64,000 nt of DNA from Bacteroidia bacterium (GCA_030425425.1 JAUIAO010000024.1:1-64000), one strand, 5' to 3'. Numbered from the stretch's first letter, positions 17,029 to 26,193 are shown. Numbers and translations: made by a program. Notes: generated by a model from the sequence alone, not told the origin.

Positions 17029-18420
17029 TCATCTTCTTTTTCTCCCAAAAATTATTCTAATAACAGTTTCTTCTACCTCCTCGTCATCAGTGCTGTCTGT
17101 ATCATCAGCCGCATCATCTATCGCTTTCTTTTTTGCTTTATAGGCAATCAAGGAGTCAATTGCGGCAGCTGTGCCTTCTATTTCTGCTTCTTCAATCGGG
17201 TCATTAGAGTATTTGATACTTTTTATTGCACCAATATCTTCATAAAAGACAAACTCGGCACCATTGAAATCTGCGGGAAGGACTCCAACTGGCCCGAGCT
17301 GCGGAAAATACATTGAAAAGGAATTGCTTCCATCCTTATCTTTCAAATCCTTAAAGGATTTTAGCTTTTTACCATCATATTCTAACTCAATGCTGTATTT
17401 AGGAGGAATCGTATATCGAAGGAACCCCTTTTCTTTTTTAGGTTGGGTAATGGCTTCCTCTACAGCATGTGAAATGATTTGATTTGATATTATTTTTAAT
17501 GATTTAGATTTATTCGAATCAAAATCTTTAGTTAACTGTGTATCAATTCCTTGATTATCTACTAATGGTACGTTAATTCCGTTTTCTGGATCTATTTGCA
17601 TTAATTCTGCATTCGGCAAAGTGGGCACATATTCAAAGGCTATCCAGTGTGTTGTTTTTTTCACAGATCCTAGAATGGCCTTTTTAATCTCTTCCATTCG
17701 ATTTTCAATGCTTACAACTCTATATTCAAGAGCATCTTTGGATACGTTTGGTTCAACATTCGATAGCATATCCAGCTTACCTTGAGACAACTTATTCAAT
17801 TCATCTAGAAGTACAATAATTCTTTTCGCTTCAATTGACACTGAGGGCTTATCATATCCCATTTCCTTTTGAAAGTCTTCGAATTTTGATTTCGCAGTGC
17901 CTAAAAGCGGATATAGATTAGATGCTAGATTGGCACCCATTTCTACACCTTTCGATACGATATCAATCGTTTTGTCTTTTTGTGCAAATTCTCCAGATGA
18001 AATAATCCCATCTTTACTAAATGATAATTTGAGGACCTGGGAGTAGAATTTCAGATTTTTGTAGGCAATGATATAGTGGCGGTCAGGGTCCGGAAGTGTA
18101 ATTGGCTCCATGATGATTCTATCCCCAAGTGAAAACTTGTCCTTTACACTAACTGGAGTCCAACCATAATTGACCTGTATCAATTGGAGTATTTCTGATT
18201 GTTCGGTTTCTGGAAGTTTATGAATCAACCCTTCCTTCAAAGTATTTACCGTGATCGGAACTCTTACTTTAAGTATAGATTTAGGTAGATAATAACTGAT
18301 CATTTCGCTATACTGCACCTCATCAGGTATTTCCTGATCAGCATCATAAGCAATCATTGTTGTCTTGCACGCAATTCCAATGAATAACACCATTGAAATT
18401 GCTAAGTAATTTGTTTTCAT
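17029..18420 (-). CDS. Predicted lipoprotein encoded between hsdR and hsdM, function unknown
   Basis: 463 residues starting with a signal peptide ending in a lipobox (LFIGIAC), so predicted to be membrane-anchored by lipid, probably in the periplasm. The body has alternating beta-rich and helical segments, with a helical stretch around 150-240. A long acidic segment (DDAADDTDSTDDEEVEE) precedes a basic tail (IIFGRKRR). No nuclease, methylase or known anti-phage motif was seen, and I cannot name a family. It lies 15 bp after hsdR and 54 bp before hsdM on the same strand, so it must share their transcript. Type I systems act in the cytoplasm, so a cell-envelope partner in the operon is unexpected. 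It could be a separate defence gene inserted into the operon. Confidence 0.75.
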   Translation of the reverse strand: MKTNYLAISMVLFIGIACKTTMIAYDADQEIPDEVQYSEMISYYLPKSILKVRVPITVNTLKEGLIHKLPETEQSEILQLIQVNYGWTPVSVKDKFSLGDRIIMEPITLPDPDRHYIIAYKNLKFYSQVLKLSFSKDGIISSGEFAQKDKTIDIVSKGVEMGANLASNLYPLLGTAKSKFEDFQKEMGYDKPSVSIEAKRIIVLLDELNKLSQGKLDMLSNVEPNVSKDALEYRVVSIENRMEEIKKAILGSVKKTTHWIAFEYVPTLPNAELMQIDPENGINVPLVDNQGIDTQLTKDFDSNKSKSLKIISNQIISHAVEEAITQPKKEKGFLRYTIPPKYSIELEYDGKKLKSFKDLKDKDGSNSFSMYFPQLGPVGVLPADFNGAEFVFYEDIGAIKSIKYSNDPIEEAEIEGTAAAIDSLIAYKAKKKAIDDAADDTDSTDDEEVEETVIRIIFGRKRR

Positions 18421-18435
18421 AATCGGTGACTTTTT

Positions 18436-21400
18436 TTAGGCAGTTTCATCATATAACCCATTATTGATTTGAACAATCAAATCCTTCAACTCATTATCAA
18501 ATATCTTATTTAAGCGTTTAAACCCTCCGGCATCTGCAAAAAGTGAATCATCCAGATCCTCTACCTGTAAGACAGACTCTTTGATCAGTTGCATTTCTAT
18601 CCGGTCTATCCATTTTTGCTGGATTCGATTCCAACTCTTCATTGATCGAATCTTGTTAACAGCACCTTTGATACGATCTTCATGACTGACCAGTGAAGAT
18701 CCTATTGCCAGCGTACGGATGAAAGAAATGATATCAGCTGCTATATCCTCATTTTTGATTTCCTTCCATGCAGCGTTCAAAGCAGTCTCATTATATCCTT
18801 CCTGGTCCAGCGCAATCATGAGCTCTTTTAATGATTTTCTATCCAGCTCTTTTGGTCGCGTGCACACAATGTTCAGGGCCATGATTTTATTCTGATTATC
18901 TCTTATGAACCGCTCAAAGCTCTTGAGATAATCTTTAGGTTTTACACCTTTACCATATCCACGCTCGGTACTTCGATATTCATCTTCATGATCCGAAACT
19001 AAGGTAGCACTTCGCTTCAGCTTCAACTTATCCAGAAACGACCACAACCCCGTCATTTCGGTGATCTCTTTTAGGCTTTCCAATGGAGGCTGGTCCCTTA
19101 GCATTCCGATGAATGATTCTGGATCTTTGTCTCCTGAATTAAACCTAAATATATCTTCATCACTTTCATTCATTTGGTGCCGCTTCCGCTGAATCTTGGC
19201 AATGATCTGTTCTACCTGACGCTTAGCTCGCTCCTCATTATCTATGTGCTTAACCTCTCCAATCAAATCCATAAATGTTAAAGTAGGATTAGACACAACA
19301 GGTCGCATTTGTGTGTAGTCTTCCAGTGCTTCATAAATGCGCACCGCATCATAAATCCTAAAGGTTTCCTTCCCTATTTCATCACACCTTCTAGTCGCTC
19401 GACCAAGCATTTGTTCATAAAGAATCCTTGATTTGATCCTTCGCATAAACACCAGATTACAAATCGCCGGCACATCAATCCCAGTTGTCAACAAATCGAC
19501 AGTTACTGCTATGGTAGGATATTTTTCATTCTTGTAGCGCTTCACATAACCCTCCGGATCATACGCTTTACCTGTAATTTTGAGAATGGCATTATCCTCC
19601 AGATCTACACCAATGGCTTTAAACTCTTCCTTGAAAATGCGAACCACATCGTCTGCATGATCATCAGTAGCGGCAAACACCAACGTTTTTTCCTCTCCTT
19701 CAGGATCTATTTCATTGACCAAATATTGGATAACAGTACGATTGAAACTTTCGGTAAGCACTGCTTTATTAAAGGATGCAATATCTAAGGACAATTCATC
19801 CTCTAGTTCATCTAGTTCTATGACCTCATTCTTTTCCTGATCGTAGGCTTTAGGTTTCTCTCCCTTTTCCCATTTAATCCCTTCTTCACTCAACTTGGTA
19901 TTGATCAGATACGGTGGCTCATGATCAATCAAATATCCATCAATTACCGCTTCTCTGTAAGAATAGGTATAGACTGGCTTCCCAAATATCTCAGAGGTGT
20001 GCAGCGCGGGAGTAGCCGTTAACCCTACAGCGAACACATCAAAGTAATCCAGCACCATACGGTATTTACTCACATAATCTCGCTGGTCTTTGAAGTGCAA
20101 ATCTTCTTCCTCTATTTCACGGTCCAGCAAATACCCACGATGTGCCTCATCAATGATGATGCAGTCGTATTGATCCACAGAGGGCTTGTTCTCATCGTCA
20201 TTGTAAAACAACCGTTTCACCATCCCTTGAACCGTCGCAAAATGCAAACGGGTATCAATGTCTGGCTGGATTTCCTTCAGGCCTTTTACATCGTAGATCT
20301 CTGAGAAAGTGTGTAGATCCGCTACTTTGTTATCGGTGAAGGCATCAAACGCCTGAGTTCCCAATAAAGTCCGATCAATCAGAAAGAGTATGCGCTTGAA
20401 GCGGTTGGTCTGGATCAGTCTGTATGCCAAACCAATGACCGTTCGTGTTTTACCAGTTCCGGTAGCCATGGCCAGGAGTGCTCTATTTTGATCCTTTTCT
20501 TCAATCAATAATTCCTCCACAGCCTTAATGGCCTCCATTTGATAAGACCTTAGGTTCAACCCTGCCGCTTCTCGCAAGAAATCAGAGGACTCTTTGAGTT
20601 TCTTATTTGCTTCAGTTAAATCGCGGGTGAACAACCCCTTTAGTCCTTGCGGAGAGTACCAACCCTGTAATGCTCTAGCATTGTTTCTTTGCTTGCGAAC
20701 ATCCAAAAACCAAATGCCACTTTTGGTTTTGATCTGCTCAAGATAAGGTCTGCCATTGGTGGAAAAGAGAAATGGTACTTTGTAGCCAAACCACTCTCCC
20801 AAAAGTTTTGCCTCATGCTTTGCTTCTACTTTTTCAGCATAGACTTTGGACTGTCCCAGATCTGTAGATATATCGTGTGCATATTTTTTGGCTTCCACAA
20901 TGGCGTACATATCAGTGCCAATAAACAAAGCATAATCGGCCCACTTACCACCACATGGCCATTCGGCAATCGCCAGGTTTCTCCCCCTTTCCGGTGTGGT
21001 TTTGTTTGTTTTATAGTTGAATGTTTGTGTGTCTACTTCCCAACCCGCAGCTTTCAGCTCCGCATCGATCAAAACGCGTGTTTCCGCTTCATTCATTTCG
21101 AGCTTACTGGCAGCTTGCTCAGAGCGTTCATTGATTTCAGCTTTTTGTCTTTGATCCAGGCCTGAGGTGTCACGCTCAGTTAAAAGTTTGTTGAATTTAA
21201 CTTCTAGCTCCTGGTATTGCTGTTCCAGCTCATGTAAGGCGTGCCTGGTGTCTAGTTTGTGTGGTGTTTTGAATTTAACATTACTGATGTCTTTTCTTTC
21301 CCCTGAATAGGTGCCGTAATACCATTTAGCCACTTTAAAGCAAGAAAAGAGTGTTCCTGTGGCATCTTCCACCGTACCCACCATTTGGTGTGTGGCAAGA

Positions 21401-21675
21401 TTGCCTTTGTGTTTGATTGTATGAAACAAGTCATTGATCATGTGTGGCAACACACCACCAAACTTCAACTCCCTAAGTCTATTATTGAAAGTGTTATCGT
21501 ATGGAAACTCCAGGCAATGTTCTTCAAAGAGAAGTTCTGTCAATCGCTCCGCATACTGGCGCTGCTTCATCAGTGAAGTTACCGGGTCATCATGCAGCAG
21601 ATATTCAGCACCCTGTATCAGATTAAAAAGTATGGGGTATTCCTGTTCAAGGAAATGAAAGTTGGTATCAGACAA
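18436..21675 (-). CDS. hsdR: Type I restriction endonuclease subunit HsdR
   Basis: 1079 residues. An N-terminal DUF4145-like domain is followed by the nuclease core, in which WADYALFIG...IVEAKKYA near 245-262 supplies the PD-(D/E)XK residues. The superfamily 2 translocase follows (Walker A ATGTGKT near 402, DEAH near 505, GLTATPA, and the QMLGRATRR motif). The C-terminal part resembles the EcoEI HsdR domain. It drives DNA translocation and cleavage when HsdS/HsdM find unmethylated sites. The start is TTG at 21675, with no better start upstream. It is the first gene of the operon; the divergent gap to 21957 should hold its promoter. Motifs look intact. Confidence 0.93.
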   Translation of the reverse strand: MSDTNFHFLEQEYPILFNLIQGAEYLLHDDPVTSLMKQRQYAERLTELLFEEHCLEFPYDNTFNNRLRELKFGGVLPHMINDLFHTIKHKGNLATHQMVGTVEDATGTLFSCFKVAKWYYGTYSGERKDISNVKFKTPHKLDTRHALHELEQQYQELEVKFNKLLTERDTSGLDQRQKAEINERSEQAASKLEMNEAETRVLIDAELKAAGWEVDTQTFNYKTNKTTPERGRNLAIAEWPCGGKWADYALFIGTDMYAIVEAKKYAHDISTDLGQSKVYAEKVEAKHEAKLLGEWFGYKVPFLFSTNGRPYLEQIKTKSGIWFLDVRKQRNNARALQGWYSPQGLKGLFTRDLTEANKKLKESSDFLREAAGLNLRSYQMEAIKAVEELLIEEKDQNRALLAMATGTGKTRTVIGLAYRLIQTNRFKRILFLIDRTLLGTQAFDAFTDNKVADLHTFSEIYDVKGLKEIQPDIDTRLHFATVQGMVKRLFYNDDENKPSVDQYDCIIIDEAHRGYLLDREIEEEDLHFKDQRDYVSKYRMVLDYFDVFAVGLTATPALHTSEIFGKPVYTYSYREAVIDGYLIDHEPPYLINTKLSEEGIKWEKGEKPKAYDQEKNEVIELDELEDELSLDIASFNKAVLTESFNRTVIQYLVNEIDPEGEEKTLVFAATDDHADDVVRIFKEEFKAIGVDLEDNAILKITGKAYDPEGYVKRYKNEKYPTIAVTVDLLTTGIDVPAICNLVFMRRIKSRILYEQMLGRATRRCDEIGKETFRIYDAVRIYEALEDYTQMRPVVSNPTLTFMDLIGEVKHIDNEERAKRQVEQIIAKIQRKRHQMNESDEDIFRFNSGDKDPESFIGMLRDQPPLESLKEITEMTGLWSFLDKLKLKRSATLVSDHEDEYRSTERGYGKGVKPKDYLKSFERFIRDNQNKIMALNIVCTRPKELDRKSLKELMIALDQEGYNETALNAAWKEIKNEDIAADIISFIRTLAIGSSLVSHEDRIKGAVNKIRSMKSWNRIQQKWIDRIEMQLIKESVLQVEDLDDSLFADAGGFKRLNKIFDNELKDLIVQINNGLYDETA

Positions 21676-21956
21676 TTTTTAATCGGCTAGGTTCGGATGA
21701 TTAAATGTAATACAACTTTTTGTGTTCTGTTATGTGGAGACGAAATAAAGTCTATTTTTCCACTTAAAACCTCAGAAAAGTATTTTTTGCATATACTCTA
21801 ATTGTCTTTGTGGAATGTTTTGTGTGTTTGTTTCAATTTGTTTGTGGTGAATTTCTTGCTGATTTTTGAAATTTCACTTACTAAATAGAAGTGGCTTGTA
21901 TTTTAACCATTGCATTACTTTTATAATAAATTGAATGATCGTTTGATATCAACCTC

Positions 21957-22649
21957 ATGGCAAAAGAAAAAAAACTGGGTATATCCCATTTTATAAACAC
22001 CCAGCTGAAACCAATAAATGGTTATCATCCACTCTACATGAGGTTAACTTATAACAGAGACAGTTTAAAAATAAAAAGCCCAACATATTCCATTTTAGAA
22101 GAATTAGGAAAACTGGATGATTATAATCAGGAAAGAATAAAAGATAACGATATAAGAATAGTTCATTCTATTCATAAGAATGTTCAGGATAAACTGATTG
22201 GATATTCCGTTAAAACTTTCAAAGATGAATTAATTAGTCAGTTATATAGAGACTTAGGGGTGGTTCATTACGAAAGGCTGTACCATGCTCTAATTGATTT
22301 TCTGGAAACTAATAGTAATGAAGGAACTGCATTCTTCCTTGATCATTACACAACTGGGAGTTTAGACGAGATTGTAAATAGCTTTCTAGATACAATTGAG
22401 GAACTGAACCCAGAACTATTTATCAAATTTGAAACTGAATATCAAACACATTTTGTTCTAGATGAAGTTTTAAAAAAACATTCCTTAGAACAGAATTGGG
22501 TATATGTTTCAGTTGCTGATGTTTTGTTTAATAAAGATTTATTGAATCAAATCAACCAAAAACACAAGCATTTACGAAAACCGTTTTTAGATCTCCAAAA
22601 GTTGTTAAATCCTTTTTCTCAAAATAGCTCAATGAAAGAGTTTATATAA
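21957..22649 (+). CDS. Protein with an integrase arm-domain-like N terminus, function unknown
   Basis: 230 residues. The opening ISHFINTQLKPINGYHPLYM followed by RLTYNRDSLKIKS resembles the arm DNA-binding domain at the N terminus of Bacteroidota tyrosine recombinases. No catalytic domain follows: the rest is helical with no R...H-x-x-R...Y pattern. It could be a free-standing DNA-binding protein, such as a recombination directionality or regulatory factor of the element. It is divergent from hsdR with about 280 bp between them, and begins the plus-strand half of the element. The arm-domain similarity is by eye and moderate. Confidence 0.6.
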   Translation: MAKEKKLGISHFINTQLKPINGYHPLYMRLTYNRDSLKIKSPTYSILEELGKLDDYNQERIKDNDIRIVHSIHKNVQDKLIGYSVKTFKDELISQLYRDLGVVHYERLYHALIDFLETNSNEGTAFFLDHYTTGSLDEIVNSFLDTIEELNPELFIKFETEYQTHFVLDEVLKKHSLEQNWVYVSVADVLFNKDLLNQINQKHKHLRKPFLDLQKLLNPFSQNSSMKEFI

Positions 22650-22650
22650 T

Positions 22651-22683
22651 GTTGCCTTAACGTATTTATTTATGGCAACTTTC
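22651..22683 (+). terminator. Possible terminator after the arm-domain-like gene
   Basis: GTTGCC (22651-22656) and GGCAAC (22674-22679) can pair, followed by TTTC. The loop is long (17 nt) and the T tail short, so this is only a possible terminator. It starts right at the end of the preceding gene. Confidence 0.35.
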
Positions 22684-22715
22684 ATTAAATTGCATAGAAG
22701 TCAAATGCAACTAAA

Positions 22716-23209
22716 ATGAATAGTTATCTTGAGATCATCGCAAAATTGAATCAAATTGACACTGAGATCCAGTCTATTAAATCCGTAATTTCCATACTAC
22801 ATAACGAATGGATACCAAGACTAAAATTTATTGATCTGTGTGGAATAGGGCCTTCACTATACAACCAATGGAAAAATGATGGGAAGCTACAAAGGAATCT
22901 TCATAATAATAAAACGGAGGAAGGGATACCTCCTCCCTTCCTGAGGTTGTTAATTATTTTTTGTCAAATGGATTTCAAAGAGCAGTTGTTATCAAGTTTT
23001 TTGAAATGTCAGATTCCGCAAACTGGCACGATACAAAAGGGAATGTTATTAAAAACTGGAAGATGAAAGCGCAAAAAGTGTGGTTTACTGATGACCATAA
23101 TATCACCGCACCTGAAAGGCAGCGAGATCCTACTATTCAGCCAAAATCAAAATACCCGAAACTCTCTGACGGACACCTACCGCCGAATGTAATGCCAGGA
23201 AAATTTTAA
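22716..23209 (+). pseudogene. Replication/regulation-module gene broken by a frameshift
   Basis: The first frame, ATG at 22716, encodes a helical N terminus with an HTH-like segment (IPRLKFIDLCGIGPSLYNQW, then KNDGKL). Between 22913 and 22943 the coding sense moves to another frame, which reads SSLPEVVNYFLSNGFQR, then ANWHDTKGNVIKNWKMKAQK and VWF, ending at 23209. That second part is the small domain commonly found at the C terminus of Bacteroidota phage and island replication proteins; a related copy ends the gene at 23542-24283. One indel joining them would give a single protein. Alternatively two overlapping genes exist, the second starting at TTG 22961. Confidence 0.6.
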
Positions 23210-23236
23210 GAAGAATTGATTAATCATAAAAAACAT

Positions 23237-23434
23237 ATGCCAGTAAAAAAGAACACTACCACAAAAGCCATTACAAAGAAAGAACTGATTAAGGCCTATG
23301 GCATCAGCGACAAAACGTTTAGAGGTTGGTGTAAACGCGCAAATATTCATTTAGAAAGAAATAGTGCTCCTTTAACACCGAAGCAAGTAAGGGAAGTATT
23401 TGAAGCGTTTGATCCACCAGAAAATTTCATCTAA
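23237..23434 (+). CDS. Small helix-turn-helix-like protein
   Basis: 65 residues from the ATG at 23237; an upstream in-frame start at 23216 is a weaker choice. The core AITKKELIKAYGISDKTFRG plus WCKRANI looks like a small HTH DNA-binding domain of the excisionase/MerR-like type, with a basic N terminus. It ends DPPENFI. It lies in the module between the integrase and the defence block, so a role in excision or transcription control of the element is plausible. No closer family is claimed. Confidence 0.6.
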   Translation: MPVKKNTTTKAITKKELIKAYGISDKTFRGWCKRANIHLERNSAPLTPKQVREVFEAFDPPENFI

Positions 23435-23439
23435 TCTAC

Positions 23440-23505
23440 CCTTTTCTTCCCAATCATACTCTTGCATTTTCCAATACAGGCAGGCATGAGTATGACGGAT
23501 CATGA
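23440..23505 (+). repeat. Leader repeat A upstream of the Lin1244-like gene
   Basis: CCTTTTCTTCCC, then a spacer, then CATT..CCAATA.AGG..GGCATGA.TATGA. A similar segment occurs at 24642-24703. Each copy lies after the stop of one gene and about 35-40 bp before the start of the next. It looks like a duplicated promoter/operator or leader, perhaps bound by one of the element's HTH proteins. Confidence 0.5.
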
Positions 23506-23541
23506 CGATTACGAGGCTGATATATCATAAACAGATACTAC

Positions 23542-24283
23542 ATGGCTAGACCCGTTAAAATTAATGCTTATGCTTTTCTTCATAAGTACAACCATGGCAA
23601 GCGAATGAGATACCTTTAAAAAAAATGGTAATGATGGATATGCTACAAGGTTTAAAATATTAGAACGCTTAGCGCATAACAACTACCACTTCCATGATTT
23701 ATACAAACAACTGGACCTACTCCTTTTTGCCGATTACTGGATTCCTGATTTTCCACCTTATCGCAAAGAACAATTTGGAAGTAAAATAAAGATGTTCGAA
23801 CGGATCGTTTCTGACATGATAGACTTGGATATATTCCACCGCGAACTATGGGAAAAGTATAAAATATTGTGGTGTCCAGAGCTACTGGAAATTATTTCAC
23901 CTATTTATGAGATCAGAGAAAACAATCTAACGTTTTTACAAGATATATTCAGAATTAAAAAGTTAATTCTATCCGATAACCACGTTTCAGTGTCGGAAAC
24001 TATGATTAATGACAAGATTAATCTTCCTACTATAGATACTTTAGGTACTAATAATACTGTAAGTAAGAAGGATGCTTCGCCTTCTCTTGAAGATGTTATT
24101 GATTATTTTATTCAAAATGGGTATTCTGAGCAAGCAGCTATAGGAGCATTTGACAGCTATGATAAAAGGGGGTGGAAAGCCAAAGGCGGTAAGCTCATCT
24201 CCTGTTTGCAGAAAATGGTACGTCTTGAAATTATCGATGACTTTTGTGGAAACATAGGATCATTTGGAGTCAGGAATTGGTAG
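23542..24283 (+). pseudogene. Lin1244/Lin1753-like replication protein, frameshifted
   Basis: The ATG at 23542 starts MARPVKINAYAFLHKYNHGK, typical of the Lin1244/Lin1753-like (DUF4373) N-terminal domain, but reaches a stop at 23617 inside an A-rich run. The remainder continues in another frame from about 23615 (FKKNGNDGYATRFKILERLA) without a break to 24283, ending in a PSLEDVIDYFIQNGYSEQAA domain. One base change in the homopolymer TTTAAAAAAAATGG would restore about 247 residues. The family is found in phage and island replication modules of Bacteroidota and Firmicutes. Either the gene is inactive, or slippage at the A run allows some expression. Confidence 0.65.
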
Positions 24284-24303
24284 ATTCATTGTCTCATGTT
24301 TGA

Positions 24304-24630
24304 CAAAAGCGAGAAAATTCAACCCCTACAATTTCTCAAATCCGCAGCATTTTTAAAATTTCCGATACGAATATAATTATTTCCGATTCGGCAAAGGGCT
24401 TTGATGGTGTCAAAAAGACCACAAGAAAGAAAGAAAGAAAGGAAAGTAAGGCGGATTTTGTAAAAATCCTGTCTGAGTATGTTCCTACTTATGGAAAAGA
24501 GAAGGTAAGAGAATTCTTTGAATACTAGCCAGAACACAACACCAATGTATATAAAATGAGATTTGAAAAAGCAAAGGATTTTTGATGTAGCTAGAAGATT
24601 AAAAACAAGGCACTTAAAAATTTGACTTAA
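24304..24630 (+). pseudogene. Degraded C-terminal remnant of a replication-module protein
   Basis: An open frame without a start (24304-24528) ends in a KVREFFEY segment. An in-frame TAG at 24526 replaces the tryptophan expected in the common REFFEYW motif. Reading through gives PEHNTNVYKMRFEKAKDF, then a one-base shift restores DVARRLKT and a stop at 24628. The pattern Y-W...K-M-R-F-E...F-D-x-x-R-R-L is a familiar ending of helicase-loader-like proteins in Bacteroidota elements. The gene has one nonsense change and one frameshift and is surely dead, unless this is a sequencing artefact. Confidence 0.6.
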
Positions 24631-24641
24631 CCTTTCCTTTT

Positions 24642-24703
24642 CTTCCCCTTAATACCTATTTCATTCCAATATAGGAAAGGATGAATATGATGCGTATTAG
24701 CTT
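24642..24703 (+). repeat. Leader repeat B upstream of the HTH gene
   Basis: Matches repeat A at 23440-23505 in order: CCTTTTCTTCCC, CATT.CCAATA.AGG, GGATGA.TATGA. It lies about 35 bp before the start at 24737. Overall identity is roughly 70 percent by eye. Confidence 0.5.
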
Positions 24704-24736
24704 CACAGGATAATCAAACGAGATATAAAACCCTCT

Positions 24737-25684
24737 ATGAAAAAGAAATTATTTGAATTAGCCATTGAATTACACAATGAAGGATATTCTCCAGAGGAAA
24801 TTGCTGAAGAACTTGAAATAAGCAGGGCTACGGCTTACCGCTGGGTTGAACAACATACAACATCGATCGCATTGGCTGGTATTGAAGAGAAAAAAGAAGT
24901 TGAATACAATGATGAGGAAGACTTTGAAGGTGACATTGATGAAGAAGTTGAAATAACGGATTCCAGCAGTGATCACCTGGTTGAAGTACTAGAACGAGAC
25001 CACCGCGTAAAAACTACTAAGCTCAAAAGGCAAGCCATGAAGGAATTTCTTCGATTGATAGAGGGGCTTATAGAACATACTGACGGCAGCCAATGGACGG
25101 GTGATGAGTTAAGAAAAGTATTGCATGAGGTTTCTGACATCATTGAGGTAATAGAGGAAGCCTGTGATTTCGAAGAAGAAACTTTTTCTGACCTGTCAGT
25201 CTATGAAATAGCACAGATTATCAAAGGGTTGTTTAAAACCTACACCAATCTTTTTCCTAACGGAGTTGAAATAAGTTGGGACGATCTCAAAAAAGATATG
25301 GTCCAAAAAGCACTAAGAATAGAAAGTTTTGAAGAAGTCTCTTTTGACACGGAGGACTTTTACAGACAGCAAGCAAGGCAGAAATTTATAAAGTTCACTG
25401 AACAGATAGATGATGTAAATCTCACCACTCTGGATGAAGAAGAAGTTGAGGCTTTACAAGGAGAGCTACAAACTGTGGTAGAAGCTATCAGCGAGGATCT
25501 TCCGGAGGCTTTACAAATCAGGGATGAGTTTGATTCAGAGTTAGAAGTTTTAGGGGAACTCAAGGAATATCTAAAAGAGTACCAGGTAATTACTGCCAAG
25601 GCATTTTTTGGAGCGAAGTTAAGGATACCAGATACTATCATTAAGAAGATAGAAGATGTTATAACCAGTGAGAAGAATGCCTGA
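24737..25684 (+). CDS. HTH protein with an acidic helical body, function unknown
   Basis: 315 residues. The N terminus (LAIELHNEGYSPEEIAEELE, then ISRATAYRWVEQ) is a clear helix-turn-helix of the resolvase/transposase type, likely DNA-binding. A very acidic linker (about 52-78) and long helical, partly coiled-coil segments follow. No catalytic motif is visible. It starts an operon: the next gene overlaps it by 8 bp, and three more small genes follow with overlaps of a few bases. It might be the regulator or DNA-binding partner for the small membrane proteins downstream. No family name is known to me. Confidence 0.65.
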   Translation: MKKKLFELAIELHNEGYSPEEIAEELEISRATAYRWVEQHTTSIALAGIEEKKEVEYNDEEDFEGDIDEEVEITDSSSDHLVEVLERDHRVKTTKLKRQAMKEFLRLIEGLIEHTDGSQWTGDELRKVLHEVSDIIEVIEEACDFEEETFSDLSVYEIAQIIKGLFKTYTNLFPNGVEISWDDLKKDMVQKALRIESFEEVSFDTEDFYRQQARQKFIKFTEQIDDVNLTTLDEEEVEALQGELQTVVEAISEDLPEALQIRDEFDSELEVLGELKEYLKEYQVITAKAFFGAKLRIPDTIIKKIEDVITSEKNA

Positions 25685-25985
25685 TTTCAACGCCTACACG
25701 AATAATTATTTTGATGATTTAGGAAATGATGCCGAATCATGGGATTGGACAAATATTGAATCCCAGAGTGATAAAATATTTGATTTTCTAACAAAAGGGC
25801 TGTCGATATTTAATGACACAAGAAATACGATCGATAATCTCAAAAACTCTGGAGATGGAATCAACGAAACCAATTTGGTAAATAATAATGAAGCAGGGTT
25901 TAGTGGAAAGGTTATTATCACCATAGGAATTGGAATCTTAGCAGCTTTAGCTATGAGAGACTACACTAAAAAACCAAAACAATGA
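25677..25985 (+). CDS. Small protein with a C-terminal membrane helix (1 of 3-4)
   Basis: 102 residues from the ATG at 25677; a GTG at 25668 would add three. A soluble polar N-terminal part is followed by one transmembrane helix (VIITIGIGILAALAM) and a short basic tail (RDYTKKPKQ). It overlaps the preceding HTH gene by 8 bp, and its stop overlaps the next start (ATGA at 25982). Tail-anchored topology is predicted. The same plan recurs at 26190 and 26576. Function unknown. Virion membrane proteins of tailless phages look like this, but so do many other small proteins. Confidence 0.55.
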   Translation: MPDFNAYTNNYFDDLGNDAESWDWTNIESQSDKIFDFLTKGLSIFNDTRNTIDNLKNSGDGINETNLVNNNEAGFSGKVIITIGIGILAALAMRDYTKKPKQ

Positions 25986-26193
25986 TTATTATAGTCTTAT
26001 CTATTCTATCGTTGCGTTTCAGTACGCTACTGCATTTATATTTCTTCTTTACTTCATTCTCAACCTCAACGATCAGAAGGTTAGATCTACTTATCAATCT
26101 GTACTATCTCTGGCTAGAGTTATGGCAATTCCTTTGGTAGGTGTTACGGGTGTTTTGTATTTGTTTTTCAATCTAGTCATTAGAAAAAAATGA
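25982..26193 (+). pseudogene. Small membrane protein gene with a probable frameshift
   Basis: The ATG at 25982 overlaps the upstream stop in the usual ATGA form. After about six codons (MIIIVL) the membrane-protein reading moves to another frame: YSIVAFQYATAFIFLLYFIL, then a polar loop, then a second hydrophobic segment (MAIPLVGVTGVLYLFFNLVI) and RKK with a stop at 26191. That stop again overlaps the next start by ATGA, which argues that this second frame is the true gene. One base appears to be missing near 25997-26001. Restored, it is a two-helix protein of about 69 residues. Confidence 0.5.

Noticed and set aside
24319-24537. Minus-strand ORF of 72 residues
   Set aside because: It is the shadow of the degraded plus-strand gene at 24304-24630, whose family motifs are recognisable.
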